Source of the DNA: Cyanobacteria bacterium FACHB-DQ100
Lineage (GTDB): Bacteria; Cyanobacteriota; Cyanobacteriia; Leptolyngbyales; Leptolyngbyaceae
Assembly: GCA_014695195.1 (NCBI GenBank)
Contig: JACJNW010000022.1
Span: 186,001-250,000 of the forward strand
Length of the DNA stretch: 64,000 nucleotides
Direction: 5' to 3'
The notes under the pieces are model-generated. The model was not told the DNA's origin and ran no database searches. It was given only the letters and a program-made list of their open reading frames with translations. A program made the position numbers and the translations under genes. Shown in pieces: positions 36,353-45,252 of this stretch (positions are counted from its first letter, which is position 1; each line of letters starts with the position of its first letter).

Positions 36353-36904
36353 CTAACCCGCTTTTTGCAGTTCATCCAGTTTTGCAAGCACTTCGCGACT
36401 ATGGATGATCGGGTTCACACCTGTAAAAGTGGCTCGAAGTGTTCCTTCTGGATCAATGATGAAGGTATGACGCGCCGATCTCGCTCCCATCCAAGATCCG
36501 TAAGCCTTGCTGACTTTTCCCTTGGCATCAGCAAGGAGCGGAAATCTCAAGCCTTCCGAATCGCAGAAATCTGCATGAGAGTTCACGTCATCTGCACTGA
36601 TCCCCAGAATTTGAGCGTTGCGATCGAGATATTTCGGCATATCTTCCTGAAATTTCCGCGCTTCTAAGGTGCAACCCGGAGTAAAGTCAGCCGGATAAAA
36701 ATAAGCAACGACCCATTTACCGCGATAGTCTGAAAGCGAAACCGCTCCGCTCCCTTCATTACTCGGTAGCGCGAATTCCGGTGCGGGCTGATCGATCGGT
36801 GGCAGTGTTCCACCCATTGCAAACGCAGGAATCGTTAGATTCAAGCTCATGACGATCGCACAGACACTCACAATCAAACCCTTAAGCAAATTTCGATGCA
36901 GCAT
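36353..36904 (-). CDS. exported peroxiredoxin, Bcp/PrxQ type
   Basis: 183 residues. A signal peptide (about 1-29, ending AFA) is followed by the thioredoxin-fold domain with the peroxidatic Cys in DFTPGCTLEARKF. The usual resolving Cys five residues later is Arg here; a second Cys lies in the DFCDSEG segment. The family reduces hydroperoxides using thioredoxin. Export to the periplasm or thylakoid lumen is inferred from the signal. With the resolving Cys missing it may be a 1-Cys or atypical 2-Cys enzyme. Confidence 0.88.
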   Translation of the reverse strand: MLHRNLLKGLIVSVCAIVMSLNLTIPAFAMGGTLPPIDQPAPEFALPSNEGSGAVSLSDYRGKWVVAYFYPADFTPGCTLEARKFQEDMPKYLDRNAQILGISADDVNSHADFCDSEGLRFPLLADAKGKVSKAYGSWMGARSARHTFIIDPEGTLRATFTGVNPIIHSREVLAKLDELQKAG

Positions 36905-37094
36905 AGAACTTATTGAAACAAAACTTAATTAGAGTCTACCGTGATTGATGACCGCTAGGATTTCGGGATAGGAGCGCAATCGTATCTATGTCTTACAGCA
37001 GAACTTTGTAAGACTGACCAATTCTGGGTATCTCGCAGGGTTTTGCATCTGTCATTGTAGAAGAAGCAATTACGAAAAAATGTAACGAAAGTAG

Positions 37095-38468
37095 ATGGTT
37101 TTAGCTTCTAAAGTCAGTATCCGTAAGGAACTCAAAGCGTTTTTACAACTTGCAGTCCCACTCGCCAGCGCTCAAGTTGCCCAACTTGCAACTGGGTTTG
37201 TCGATACCGTGATGATGGGGCATTTGGGGCAAGAGACTCTAGCGGCGGGCGCATTAGCAACGATTACATTTTTTTCGTTTGTAGTCACTGCGAGTGGGAT
37301 TGCAATGGGCGTAAGTCCACTGGTTGCAGAAGCATATGGCGCAGGAGACAAAGCGCGAATTGAGCAAGTCACGCGCCAAGGACTTTGGCTCTGTGCGGGG
37401 TTGACCATTCCGCTGATGATTGCGATCGCCCTATTCGATTCCGTGATGCAATTCTTGGGTCAAGAAGTGGCGATCGTCAAACTAGCAAATGTTTATCTCG
37501 ATATTTTGCTGTGGAGTGTGTTTCCATTTTTGGGGTTTGCCATGCTGCGGGGTGTGGTTGCAGCAATTTCTGAAACCCGCCCGATTATGATCATTGTGAT
37601 TGCTGGAACTTTGTTTAACATTGTTGGCAACTATGTGCTGGGGTTTGGTCAATTTGGGTTTCCGCGTTTAGGGTTAGCAGGACTCGCGATCGCAAGCGTG
37701 CTGAGCTTGTGGGGCATGTTTCTCGCGCTGGTCGGCTATGTCTTGAGCCATCCGAAGTTAAGGCAATATCGATTCTGCGATCGTATCTATCCGCCTCAAC
37801 CGCAAAAGATTTACGAATTGCTCAAGATTGGCATTCCGATCGGTGTGTTCTCCGCGCTTGAGATTAGTGTTTACACCGCTTTGACCTATGCAATGGGACT
37901 TTGGGGTGCAACGGGTTTAGCAGCACATCAGATTGTGATGCAGACGATCAATCTGATCTTTATGGTTCCATTGGGAATGTCCTTTGCGACCACAGCGCGA
38001 ATCGGACAATGGTTGGGACAGCGTAACCCTGTGGGCATTTGGCAGGCAGGAAAAGTAAGCCTCAGCGTCGGAGCGATTTGGACAGGATTGATTGCACTGT
38101 TGCTGGTACTCTTTCCGCGCCCGATCGTCGGACTATATCTTGATGTTCAGTCCCAAGAAAATGCGGAAGTCATTGGATTAGCGGTCTCAATGTTGCGGAT
38201 TGGAGCGATCGCGCACTTCTTTGATGGGGTGCAAAAGATTGCGTATGGTGCGCTGCAAGGTTTGAAAGACACTCGTGTTCCGATGATCGTGAGTTTGCTG
38301 TGCTATTGGTGCGTGGGATTGTTTACGGCTTATGTGCTGGCGTTTCCGTTGCAGCTAGGCGGAGTCGGATTGTGGCTGGGGATTTTGCTTTCGGTTGCGA
38401 TCGCGGCTGTTGCGTTTGTATGGCGATTTCAACGATTGACCTCGAATCGAATTGCGAATGCGAGTTGA
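37095..38468 (+). CDS. MATE family efflux transporter
   Basis: 457 residues with 12 hydrophobic segments in two homologous halves. ASAQVAQLATGFVDTVMMGHLG and, in the second half, GLAAHQIVMQTINLIFMVPLGMSFATTARIGQWLG, match the MATE/NorM family. These proteins export cationic drugs, flavonoids or other solutes with Na+ or H+ as the driver. Substrate unknown. It stands alone, followed by a MITE-like element and a strong hairpin. Confidence 0.92.
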   Translation: MVLASKVSIRKELKAFLQLAVPLASAQVAQLATGFVDTVMMGHLGQETLAAGALATITFFSFVVTASGIAMGVSPLVAEAYGAGDKARIEQVTRQGLWLCAGLTIPLMIAIALFDSVMQFLGQEVAIVKLANVYLDILLWSVFPFLGFAMLRGVVAAISETRPIMIIVIAGTLFNIVGNYVLGFGQFGFPRLGLAGLAIASVLSLWGMFLALVGYVLSHPKLRQYRFCDRIYPPQPQKIYELLKIGIPIGVFSALEISVYTALTYAMGLWGATGLAAHQIVMQTINLIFMVPLGMSFATTARIGQWLGQRNPVGIWQAGKVSLSVGAIWTGLIALLLVLFPRPIVGLYLDVQSQENAEVIGLAVSMLRIGAIAHFFDGVQKIAYGALQGLKDTRVPMIVSLLCYWCVGLFTAYVLAFPLQLGGVGLWLGILLSVAIAAVAFVWRFQRLTSNRIANAS

Positions 38469-38475
38469 TAGGTTA

Positions 38476-38633
38476 ATACCAAATTGATTTTTGAGTGCTA
38501 CAGATCTTGGAAGCCCCCTACATCCCCCACGAGTGGGGGACTTCAAGCCAAATCTGTTTCGGATTCTCAAAGTCCCCCAGTATGGGGGATTTAGGGGGCG
38601 AAGGATCTGTCGCATCACAAATTGATTCGGTAT
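38476..38633. repeat. MITE-like palindromic element
   Basis: About 158 bp with imperfect terminal inverted repeats beginning ATACC and ending GGTAT. Reading each end inward, both give TACC-rAAT-x-ATTT, ACAGATC and GCCCCCTA, then a small palindrome with CCCCCA/TGGGGG. No open frame spans it. The half-element at 29499-29532 shares the core. It looks like a non-autonomous, non-coding repeat. Confidence 0.7.
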
Positions 38634-38648
38634 AAAACGTTAATGGGT

Positions 38649-38696
38649 TAAAACAATGAGACATCCAGAATCTCCTCCAGATGTCTCATTGTTTTA
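38649..38696. terminator. strong bidirectional hairpin
   Basis: A perfect 17-bp stem (38649-38665 with 38680-38696) has four A at one foot and four T at the other. It can end both the plus-strand MATE transcript and the minus-strand argZ/agrE transcript. Confidence 0.85.
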
Positions 38697-38710
38697 GCGA
38701 TAGTTCACAC

Positions 38711-40819
38711 CTAAACTTTCTCAGCAATCTGATACGGATTGGTTAGTTTCTCAAGCTGTTGAATCAACAAGCTTAGGAACAATCCTACATCTGTCACCAC
38801 GCCGATCGATTCGATCGAACCTCGATCGCTCAGCTTCGTCACAACGGCTGGATTGATATCCACACAGACCATCTTCACACCAGAAGGAGTCATGTTCCCA
38901 ACTCCGATCGAGTGCAGCATCGAAGACAGCATCAAAATCATGTCTGCCCCTTCAATCAAACGAGCATAATCCTGCTGTGCTTCGATCAAATCCATTTTCG
39001 TATCGGGTAACGGGCCATCATCTCGGATTGATCCCGCTAACGAGAACGGGATGTTATTACGAACGCACTCATAGAGAATACCGTTCTTGAGAACACCTGC
39101 TTCAACCGTTTTGGCAATGCTACCGTAACGGCGCACCATGTTAATCACCTTCAAGTGATGGCGATGTCCACCCCGCACTGAAACGCCGCGCTTCATATCC
39201 ACCCCGAGCGATGTTCCTAGCAGCGATTGTTCCATGTCGTGAACCGCGATCGCATTTCCACCCAAAAGCGCCTGAACATAGCCTTCCCGAATCAGTTTTG
39301 CTAGATGTTCACCACCGCCTGTATGAATCACAACAGGCCCTGCTGTCACAACTACACGACCGCCTTGATCTCGAATTTGCCGCAGTTCCCAAGCGATTTG
39401 CTCGACGACTAATTCAACCCGCCGCTCGCTCGATACACCTGCACCCATAAAGCTGAATTCCTGAGTGTTGCGTTGTTCACGCGAGGATGACTTACGGATT
39501 GTGCGAATGCCTTCGACTCCGACCACGACACGATCGCTCGTCGTCAAATCTCGCAGCAATTTACATTGTGCGGATTGACCATCCGGAGAAACCGCGATCG
39601 CGCCGTCCATGCGTTGACGATCGACTTTTACCCATTCGCCGTTGACTCGAACTTCAGTTGGGTAAATCGTGGTCACATAGAAATCATCGGGCGCAACGCC
39701 ATTTTGAATGACAGGTTCAAGCTCGGCATCACAGACTTCTTGAGGACGCGGCAATGCACCCAGATCAATCAACTGCGACATAATCGTTTCCATCACTTCA
39801 TGCGATGGAGCCGTGACTTTCACTTCTGCCGATGAGGTACTTTGACGCTGAGTCCCTAAGTTGAAGTTCAAGACTTGGAAGCTACCGCCTGCTTCGACAA
39901 TGATATCGAGCGTGCGATTGATCACACCCGAATCGAGCAAGTGACCATCAAGTTGCACAACTCGGCTTTCGATCGTCGCACTCGCATGGAGTTCCACACG
40001 GACGGGTTCTGTCACGCGCAACGTTAAGCATTTCGCGGCACCCCCGGCTTTAAGAAATTCGGTTAGCGGGGTTTCTAGTACCTGAAATCCTGCATCTGCC
40101 AAGCGCTGTTTCAGGTCGGCGCTGGCTTTGTTCATAATCACAATGTGATCCACGTTTACCGCATTACAAGCAAAGTTGACGGCATCTGGCTCAGAGATTG
40201 CAATGCGCTTTTCAGCCGGAACCCGCATTTCGATCAACCGATTAGAATACGCATCAAACGCAGGCGGATAGTACAGCAGATAGCCATTGTTCAACGGGCA
40301 GAAGCAAGTATCGAGATGATAAAACCGATCGTCCATTAATCGCAGCGATAGCACCTCGACATCGAGCCATTTTGCTAAATAAGGATGCGAATCGAGTTCT
40401 GACCGAAAGCCATATCCCGCCCAAAGCCAGCGACCTTCGCGATCGAACAGTGCATCGCCCGCGCCTTCAAACGGCAATTCTGGCGGCAGTTCGTGAACCG
40501 TAAAGCCATTCTCCTCAAACCACGCTTTGAAATACGGTTCTTCGCCTTGGCGCTCTTTGTGGTAGAAGCGACTGAGAACAGCAGTTTCACCGAGAACTAA
40601 GCCTGCATTTGCTGTGAACACCATGTCTGGAACGCCTTTCTGAGGCGGCACCAAATCAACGATCGCGTGTTCCTTGATCAAGCGATGCAGTCCTTGCCAT
40701 TGCTCCACCGCGCGATCACGTGAAGACTTGTGAATGTTGCCTTCCATCCACGGATTAATCACATAATCCACATCGTAATGGTCAGGCGCACACATCAGAA
40801 TCCGAATCGAGGAGGTCAT
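38711..40819 (-). CDS. argZ: arginine dihydrolase with C-terminal LOR/SDH (ornithine to proline) domain
   Basis: 702 residues from the ATG at 40819, close to the length of ArgZ/AgrE. The frame is open up to 40852, but MTSSIRILMCAPDHYDVDY is the conserved start. The N-terminal guanidino-group-modifying domain (about 1-270) has PDMVFTANAGLV, GAGDALFD, FYHLDTCFCPL and a final GGAAKCLTL with the active Cys. The C-terminal LOR/SDH (TIGR00300) part has VVVTAGPVVIHTGGGEHLAKL and LLGGNAIAVHDMEQ. In Synechocystis ArgZ hydrolyses arginine to ornithine, CO2 and ammonium, and Anabaena AgrE also makes proline. Confidence 0.92.
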   Translation of the reverse strand: MTSSIRILMCAPDHYDVDYVINPWMEGNIHKSSRDRAVEQWQGLHRLIKEHAIVDLVPPQKGVPDMVFTANAGLVLGETAVLSRFYHKERQGEEPYFKAWFEENGFTVHELPPELPFEGAGDALFDREGRWLWAGYGFRSELDSHPYLAKWLDVEVLSLRLMDDRFYHLDTCFCPLNNGYLLYYPPAFDAYSNRLIEMRVPAEKRIAISEPDAVNFACNAVNVDHIVIMNKASADLKQRLADAGFQVLETPLTEFLKAGGAAKCLTLRVTEPVRVELHASATIESRVVQLDGHLLDSGVINRTLDIIVEAGGSFQVLNFNLGTQRQSTSSAEVKVTAPSHEVMETIMSQLIDLGALPRPQEVCDAELEPVIQNGVAPDDFYVTTIYPTEVRVNGEWVKVDRQRMDGAIAVSPDGQSAQCKLLRDLTTSDRVVVGVEGIRTIRKSSSREQRNTQEFSFMGAGVSSERRVELVVEQIAWELRQIRDQGGRVVVTAGPVVIHTGGGEHLAKLIREGYVQALLGGNAIAVHDMEQSLLGTSLGVDMKRGVSVRGGHRHHLKVINMVRRYGSIAKTVEAGVLKNGILYECVRNNIPFSLAGSIRDDGPLPDTKMDLIEAQQDYARLIEGADMILMLSSMLHSIGVGNMTPSGVKMVCVDINPAVVTKLSDRGSIESIGVVTDVGLFLSLLIQQLEKLTNPYQIAEKV

Positions 40820-41290
40820 AGAAAAATCTGGGTAATGGGATAATCTAGGCAATCTACAAGAGTGAACGTGAGTTTGATCCGCGAAGTTGTATCGGTCAAT
40901 ACGGAAGCTCTAGGACACGGTTCGTGTTAGAAAGCGTGAATCCAATCCATTCTATGAACAAAAGGGAGTGGTTCTCGACAAATTTTAGGGAATAGTTTGA
41001 AAGGCGTTATTCACAAATCAAACCACATCAAATTGGGATACAAAAAATTGGCATACAAAAAACCCAGTGGCGCGACACCACTGGGCTGGTAGCTGTGAAA
41101 GTTGATACTCTCTAATGAAATGACTTATGCGCTAATCATCGCAGCGCCGATGCAATTCCTCATCTGTAGAATCACCGAAATCTGGTCTGCAAAACGCTGG
41201 AAGCTTCGAGAATCATGTCAGAGAATCCGTATTCACACGGTATATTTTTGTGCTGCGTTTGAAGATGATTAGAAATTTTTCGATCGTTCA
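40820..41290. other. intergenic region between argZ/agrE and ftsH
   Basis: 471 bp, both genes on the minus strand. The ftsH terminator lies at 41055-41085, and the rest up to 40820 should hold the argZ/agrE promoter. Two similar phrases (GATACAAAAAATTGG and GCATACAAAAAACCC) stand side by side at about 41036-41065. No RNA gene or reading frame is supported. Confidence 0.45.
41055..41085 (-). terminator. intrinsic terminator of ftsH
   Basis: An 8-bp GC-rich stem (41063-41070 with 41078-41085, loop CGCGACA) is followed on the minus strand by six T. It is placed about 205 bp after the ftsH stop. Confidence 0.82.
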
Positions 41291-43213
41291 TTATGCAACG
41301 GCGTGCAACTCTGTCGCATTTTGAGTAACCTTACCCGTCTTTAACCAAGCTTCTAGTTCAGCAGGCGGTTGTACTCGACTTAACTCAGCCCGCAATGCTT
41401 CACCTTCAAGCACTTCTCGCTCCAGCAAGGATTGAGATAGTTCTTCCAGCAGCGATCGATTGTTCTTCAGAATCGCTAAGGCAATGTGATGCGCGTTATC
41501 GACGATCGCTTTGACTTCGCGATCGATCTCTTCAGTCACTTTCGCGCTGATCTGACGACGCGAGGGAGCGTATCCTTCGATGAACTGCTGCTGCATTTTC
41601 TCAAAGGCAACCGGGCCTAACTCCTCGCTCATACCGTAGATAGTCACAGTGCGTTCTGCAAGATCCGTGGCTTTTTGAATGTCGTCACTGGCTCCGGTTG
41701 AAACCTTACCGAAAATGACTTCTTCTGCCGATCGACCGCCCAGCAAAGTGGCAATCCGTCCCCGAATTTCGTCTTCTGCCATGAGGAAGCGATCTTCTTC
41801 TGGTAATTGCAGCGTGTAGCCTAATGCACCTACACCACGCGGGACGATCGAGATTTTCTCAACCTTACCCGCACCGGGCATCAATACCCCAATCAGCGCG
41901 TGTCCCACTTCATGATGGGCGACAATCTTCTTCTCAGTTTCGTTCAGGATGCGCGATCTCTTCTCAAGTCCTGCGATCACACGCTCGATCGCCTCATTGA
42001 AGTCTGCCATCACCACAGAATCGCGATTGTTTCGAGCCGCAAGCAGCGCTGCTTCATTCACCAAGTTGGCTAAGTCTGCACCTGCAAATCCGGGAGTGCG
42101 AACCGCGATCGTTGAAAGATCAACATCGCTTGCTAATTTGACGTTGCGAGCGTGAACATTGAGAATCGCTTCACGCCCAATCTTGTCAGGACGATCGACG
42201 ACTACTTGACGATCGAACCGTCCAGGACGACGCAGCGCTGGATCTAACACTTCTGGGCGGTTGGTTGCTGCCAGCAGAATCACACCCGTATTCGCATCAA
42301 AGCCATCCATCTCAGTCAGCAACTGGTTTAGCGTTTGTTCGCGTTCATCGTTGCCACCGGCGAAGTTTCCAGAACCGCGAGACTTACCAAGCGCATCTAA
42401 CTCATCGATAAACACGATACAAGGCGCTTGTTGTTTCGCTTGTTCAAACAAGTCACGAACGCGAGAAGCACCAACCCCGACGAATAGTTCAATAAACTCA
42501 GAACCTGAGATCGAGAAGAATGGAACCCCTGCTTCTCCAGCGATCGCTTTGGCTAACATCGTTTTCCCGGTTCCAGGAGGCCCAACCAGCAAGACTCCTT
42601 TCGGGATCTTTGCCCCTAAGCGTGAATATTTCTCCGCATTCTTGAGAAAATCAACAATCTCTTGCAGTTCGGCTTTAGCTTCGTCTACCCCTGCCACATC
42701 AGTAAACTTAACGCCCGTTGTGCCTTCTGAGTAGATGCGGGCTTTACTTTTTCCAACGGTAAGCGCTGCGGCTCCGCCTCCTTGACGGTTAATAAAGAAG
42801 CTGTAGATTCCAAAGAAAATCAGCGGCGGTAACACCCAGCTAAAAATTGTACCAATCCAGCTGTAAGGACTTGGCGTAGGCGCGCTAAATTCAACATTGT
42901 TATCGCGCAGAATCTTCGGCAAATCGAGGTCGATCGCCACCGGAGCTGTGGTATACACCGGAGCACGAGTCCCATCCTGAGCAGGCTGTGTTGACTTCAG
43001 TGTAAATTCAATTTTGTCGTTTCCAATAATTGCCCGATCGACATTGCCCGATCGCACTTGAGAGACGAAATCACTATAAGCAACTTGCTGAGATTGTGAA
43101 CTAAAGCTTGGCACCACAAAATTCAGCAGTAATAGTAACGCAAATACAATCAGCAATCCGCCTCCGAACTGCCGAGGGCGCTGAGTGCGCTTATTGTTTG
43201 TTTCTACTGGCAT
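41291..43213 (-). CDS. ftsH: ATP-dependent zinc metalloprotease FtsH
   Basis: 640 residues from the ATG at 43213 (43243 is another choice; neither has a clear Shine-Dalgarno). Two N-terminal membrane helices (about 15-35 and 115-140) flank a lumenal/periplasmic domain. The AAA domain has [32 protein letters not shown] and [21 protein letters not shown]. The protease zinc site is [10 protein letters not shown]. It degrades damaged membrane proteins; cyanobacteria have four copies, with photosystem II repair and iron control among their roles. Which of the four this is cannot be said. Confidence 0.95.
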   Translation of the reverse strand: MPVETNNKRTQRPRQFGGGLLIVFALLLLLNFVVPSFSSQSQQVAYSDFVSQVRSGNVDRAIIGNDKIEFTLKSTQPAQDGTRAPVYTTAPVAIDLDLPKILRDNNVEFSAPTPSPYSWIGTIFSWVLPPLIFFGIYSFFINRQGGGAAALTVGKSKARIYSEGTTGVKFTDVAGVDEAKAELQEIVDFLKNAEKYSRLGAKIPKGVLLVGPPGTGKTMLAKAIAGEAGVPFFSISGSEFIELFVGVGASRVRDLFEQAKQQAPCIVFIDELDALGKSRGSGNFAGGNDEREQTLNQLLTEMDGFDANTGVILLAATNRPEVLDPALRRPGRFDRQVVVDRPDKIGREAILNVHARNVKLASDVDLSTIAVRTPGFAGADLANLVNEAALLAARNNRDSVVMADFNEAIERVIAGLEKRSRILNETEKKIVAHHEVGHALIGVLMPGAGKVEKISIVPRGVGALGYTLQLPEEDRFLMAEDEIRGRIATLLGGRSAEEVIFGKVSTGASDDIQKATDLAERTVTIYGMSEELGPVAFEKMQQQFIEGYAPSRRQISAKVTEEIDREVKAIVDNAHHIALAILKNNRSLLEELSQSLLEREVLEGEALRAELSRVQPPAELEAWLKTGKVTQNATELHAVA

Positions 43214-43392
43214 TGCGGATTTATCCCGAATCGTTTTCTCCATTGTAGAAAATGCACTGCGATCGCTCCCGCCAGGACGCTCTGCCAAAAGGTAAGGATT
43301 TCCGTACTTTATCTGTTGTTATTGTTTCAAAATTCGAGGAAACGGCTGTTTTCTGTATGATTGAAGAATGATGGCTAGAGGAGTTCGGTTTT

Positions 43393-43662
43393 TTGGAGTT
43401 TGAGTTTGACCCCAATAAGAGTGCGGCTAATCAAGTTAAACATGGAATCGACTTCAATCAAGCTCAACAGTTATGGACAGATTCGGAGCGCGTTGAGATC
43501 CCAGCCAGAACAGAAGATGAACAACGATTCCTTGTCATTGGTAAAATCTCTCAGCAATATTGGGCAGCAGTCATAACATATCGAGCCGAAATGGTACGGA
43601 TCATTTCCGTTCGACGTGCAAGAGATAGCGAGGTAGAACTTTATGAAAGCAGAAGAATTTGA
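43393..43662 (+). CDS. brnT: BrnT-family toxin
   Basis: 89 residues from a TTG at 43393, supported by a strong Shine-Dalgarno (AGAGGAG, 43377-43383) nine bases upstream. The family begins E-F-E-F/W-D-x-N-K as here (MEFEFDPNKSAANQVKHGIDF), and ends with VRIISVRRARDSEVELYE. BrnT is a RelE-like ribonuclease fold toxin. The gene overlaps the antitoxin by 20 bp, and the antitoxin start has its own GAGG. The active residues (His in KHG, Arg-Arg) are present. Confidence 0.85.
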   Translation: MEFEFDPNKSAANQVKHGIDFNQAQQLWTDSERVEIPARTEDEQRFLVIGKISQQYWAAVITYRAEMVRIISVRRARDSEVELYESRRI

Positions 43663-44149
43663 TAAACGGTTTGACAACGCCGAAGATATCATCGAGTTTT
43701 TAGACCTGTCAAAAGCATCACGTCCAGGATTAGGACAGAGATCAGTAAGAATTGACTTTCCAGACTGGATGGTTCAAGGAATCGATCAAGAAGCAAAGCG
43801 CTTAGGCTTAGATCCGTCAGACAATCCGCTCAAAGGGTTGGCTGACGCGATTGAGGAACACATGACAAAGCTTGGGGCTGAGGATGTGAAAGAGTACGCG
43901 ATCGCATTCTTTAAGTCTTTCCACTACGCGATCGATCACCCTGACATCCCAATTTTTGAGACGGGCATCGAGATGATTTTGAACGATCGGGTTTTGCCAG
44001 ATATTGACAGCGCTGTTTTTGCAGTGACGATGAGCTATCTGGCACAAAGCCTGAAAGACAAAAAATATAACGGCGATGTCGGTGTTATGCTTGCCGAACT
44101 TTTGACGGGAAAAATTTCGCAAGCTCCGGCAAGAGAACCAGTGGAATGA
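43643..44149 (+). CDS. BrnA-like antitoxin N-terminus fused to an unknown C-terminal domain
   Basis: 168 residues. Residues 1 to about 56 (KAEEFDKRFDNAEDI, DLSKASRPG, VRIDFPDWMVQGIDQEAKRLG) match the antitoxins that pair with BrnT, which normally continue with a VTRQSLIKVW-like helix and stop near residue 75-80. Here the frame goes on after RLG into DPSDNPLKGLADAIEEHM, a mostly helical segment of about 110 residues I do not recognise. The Ribbon-helix-helix part is thus cut before its second helix. Whether it still neutralises BrnT is open. Confidence 0.7.
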   Translation: MKAEEFDKRFDNAEDIIEFLDLSKASRPGLGQRSVRIDFPDWMVQGIDQEAKRLGLDPSDNPLKGLADAIEEHMTKLGAEDVKEYAIAFFKSFHYAIDHPDIPIFETGIEMILNDRVLPDIDSAVFAVTMSYLAQSLKDKKYNGDVGVMLAELLTGKISQAPAREPVE

Positions 44150-44393
44150 CGCATTCTTCTCTGCCGCAGTAATATCGCACTCTGTCGATCGCGAATCGTT
44201 CTGGGTGCTGCTGGATGCAACAGGCGATCGTTGGATGCAATTCTCTGACTAGGGTTGTGCTCGTCCCCGGTGAATCGCATTTAATCTGAAATGTGCGGTT
44301 TGAAATTGTTAACGGTAATCTGTCTAAAAGTTGTGATTTGTCCCCAATCGTTTCGAGTAAAAATTGCATCTCAAATTCCTGCCAGTCAGTCAA
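44085..44393 (-). CDS. possible hypothetical protein
   Basis: 102 residues with plausible protein character (AIDRVRYYCGREECVIPLVLLPELAKFFP). It overlaps the 3' end of the antitoxin fusion by 65 bp on the other strand. No family is recognised and no clear ribosome-binding site precedes it, so it may be spurious; it is the only candidate in the 369-bp gap 44150-44518. Confidence 0.3.
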   Translation of the reverse strand: MTDWQEFEMQFLLETIGDKSQLLDRLPLTISNRTFQIKCDSPGTSTTLVRELHPTIACCIQQHPERFAIDRVRYYCGREECVIPLVLLPELAKFFPSKVRQA

Positions 44394-44518
44394 TCGCTTC
44401 TAAAAATCTGGGTTGCAGACAAATTAAGACAAGATTCGCCGTCCTCTCAGTATTGAGTTGAATGATTGAGGCTTGAATGACAGCTTTACACCATTAAAAA
44501 TATTAAGATTCAACCTTT

Positions 44519-45159
44519 ATGCTTTTAGAACTAAAGCGAATTGAGGTTCCACCAGGGCAACGAGTGTTGTTACAAGAGGTTTCATGGGAAGAATTTGAGC
44601 AAATTTTAGAAGAATTGGGCGATCGGCGTGCTACCCGAATTGCATATGACGACGGAACGTTAGAGATTATGACCCCACTGCCTGAACACGAAGGCGACAA
44701 AGAGGTTATTGGAGATCTAATCAAGGCGTTATTAGAAGAACTAGACATTGAATTTCTGACATTGGGTTCAATTCCTTTAAGAATCAAGAAATGCTTAAAG
44801 GAATTGAACCCGACCAATGCTTCTACATTCAGAACGAGTCCAAAATACGAGGCAAAAAGCGTCTAGATTTGAGTGTTGATCCTCCTCCAGACCTCGCCCT
44901 TGAAATTGATTTAACTTCTCGGACACATCCAAGTATCTATCAAGCATTAGGAGTCCCGGAGCTATGGCGGTTTGAGAAAGGAAAGCTTCAGATCAATGTG
45001 TTGCGAAACGGTCAATATGAAGTCTCAGAGCGAGGAGATATTTTTGCCAATTTACCGATCGCACAAGTGATTCCACACTACCGAGAGCAAAGCGACATGA
45101 TCGGCAGGAATGCAACTCTGAAAGCATTTCGACAGTGGATCAGGCAACAGATTGGTTGA
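44519..45159 (+). pseudogene. Uma2-family nuclease gene broken by a frameshift at an inverted repeat
   Basis: Two frames together give one Uma2 (PD-(D/E)XK) protein of about 213 residues. The first reads from 44519 to DIEFLTLGS and then goes out of frame, stopping at 44866. The second reads FKNQEMLKGIEPDQCFYIQN and on to 45159, with the family's DPPPDLALEID. Between the two, five bases (44771-44775) stand where the family needs two codons (GSTTFKNQ). The break is inside the left arm of a perfect 18-bp inverted repeat, 44764-44781 with 44794-44811. The active-site part is intact, but it is off frame. Confidence 0.88.
44764..44811. repeat. perfect 18-bp inverted repeat inside the Uma2 pseudogene
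   Basis: Arms 44764-44781 and 44794-44811, loop of 12 bases. The right arm encodes the family sequence LKGIEP in the correct frame. The left arm departs from family sequence exactly where it matches the right arm, so it looks copied from it (quasipalindrome-templated change). Confidence 0.9.
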
Positions 45160-45252
45160 TTCGGGCGCTCGATAGAAGTTTTGCCAGCCAAATTCGTCAA
45201 CCTGCGGCAAGATAAGATAAATAACGCACTTGTTGAAATTTCCGGGACTTCA

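Noticed and set aside
44764-44776. T-loop-like GGGTTCAATTCC
   Set aside because: Part of the inverted repeat within the Uma2 pseudogene; the same phrase occurs in alaS coding sequence near 47649. No tRNA fold.
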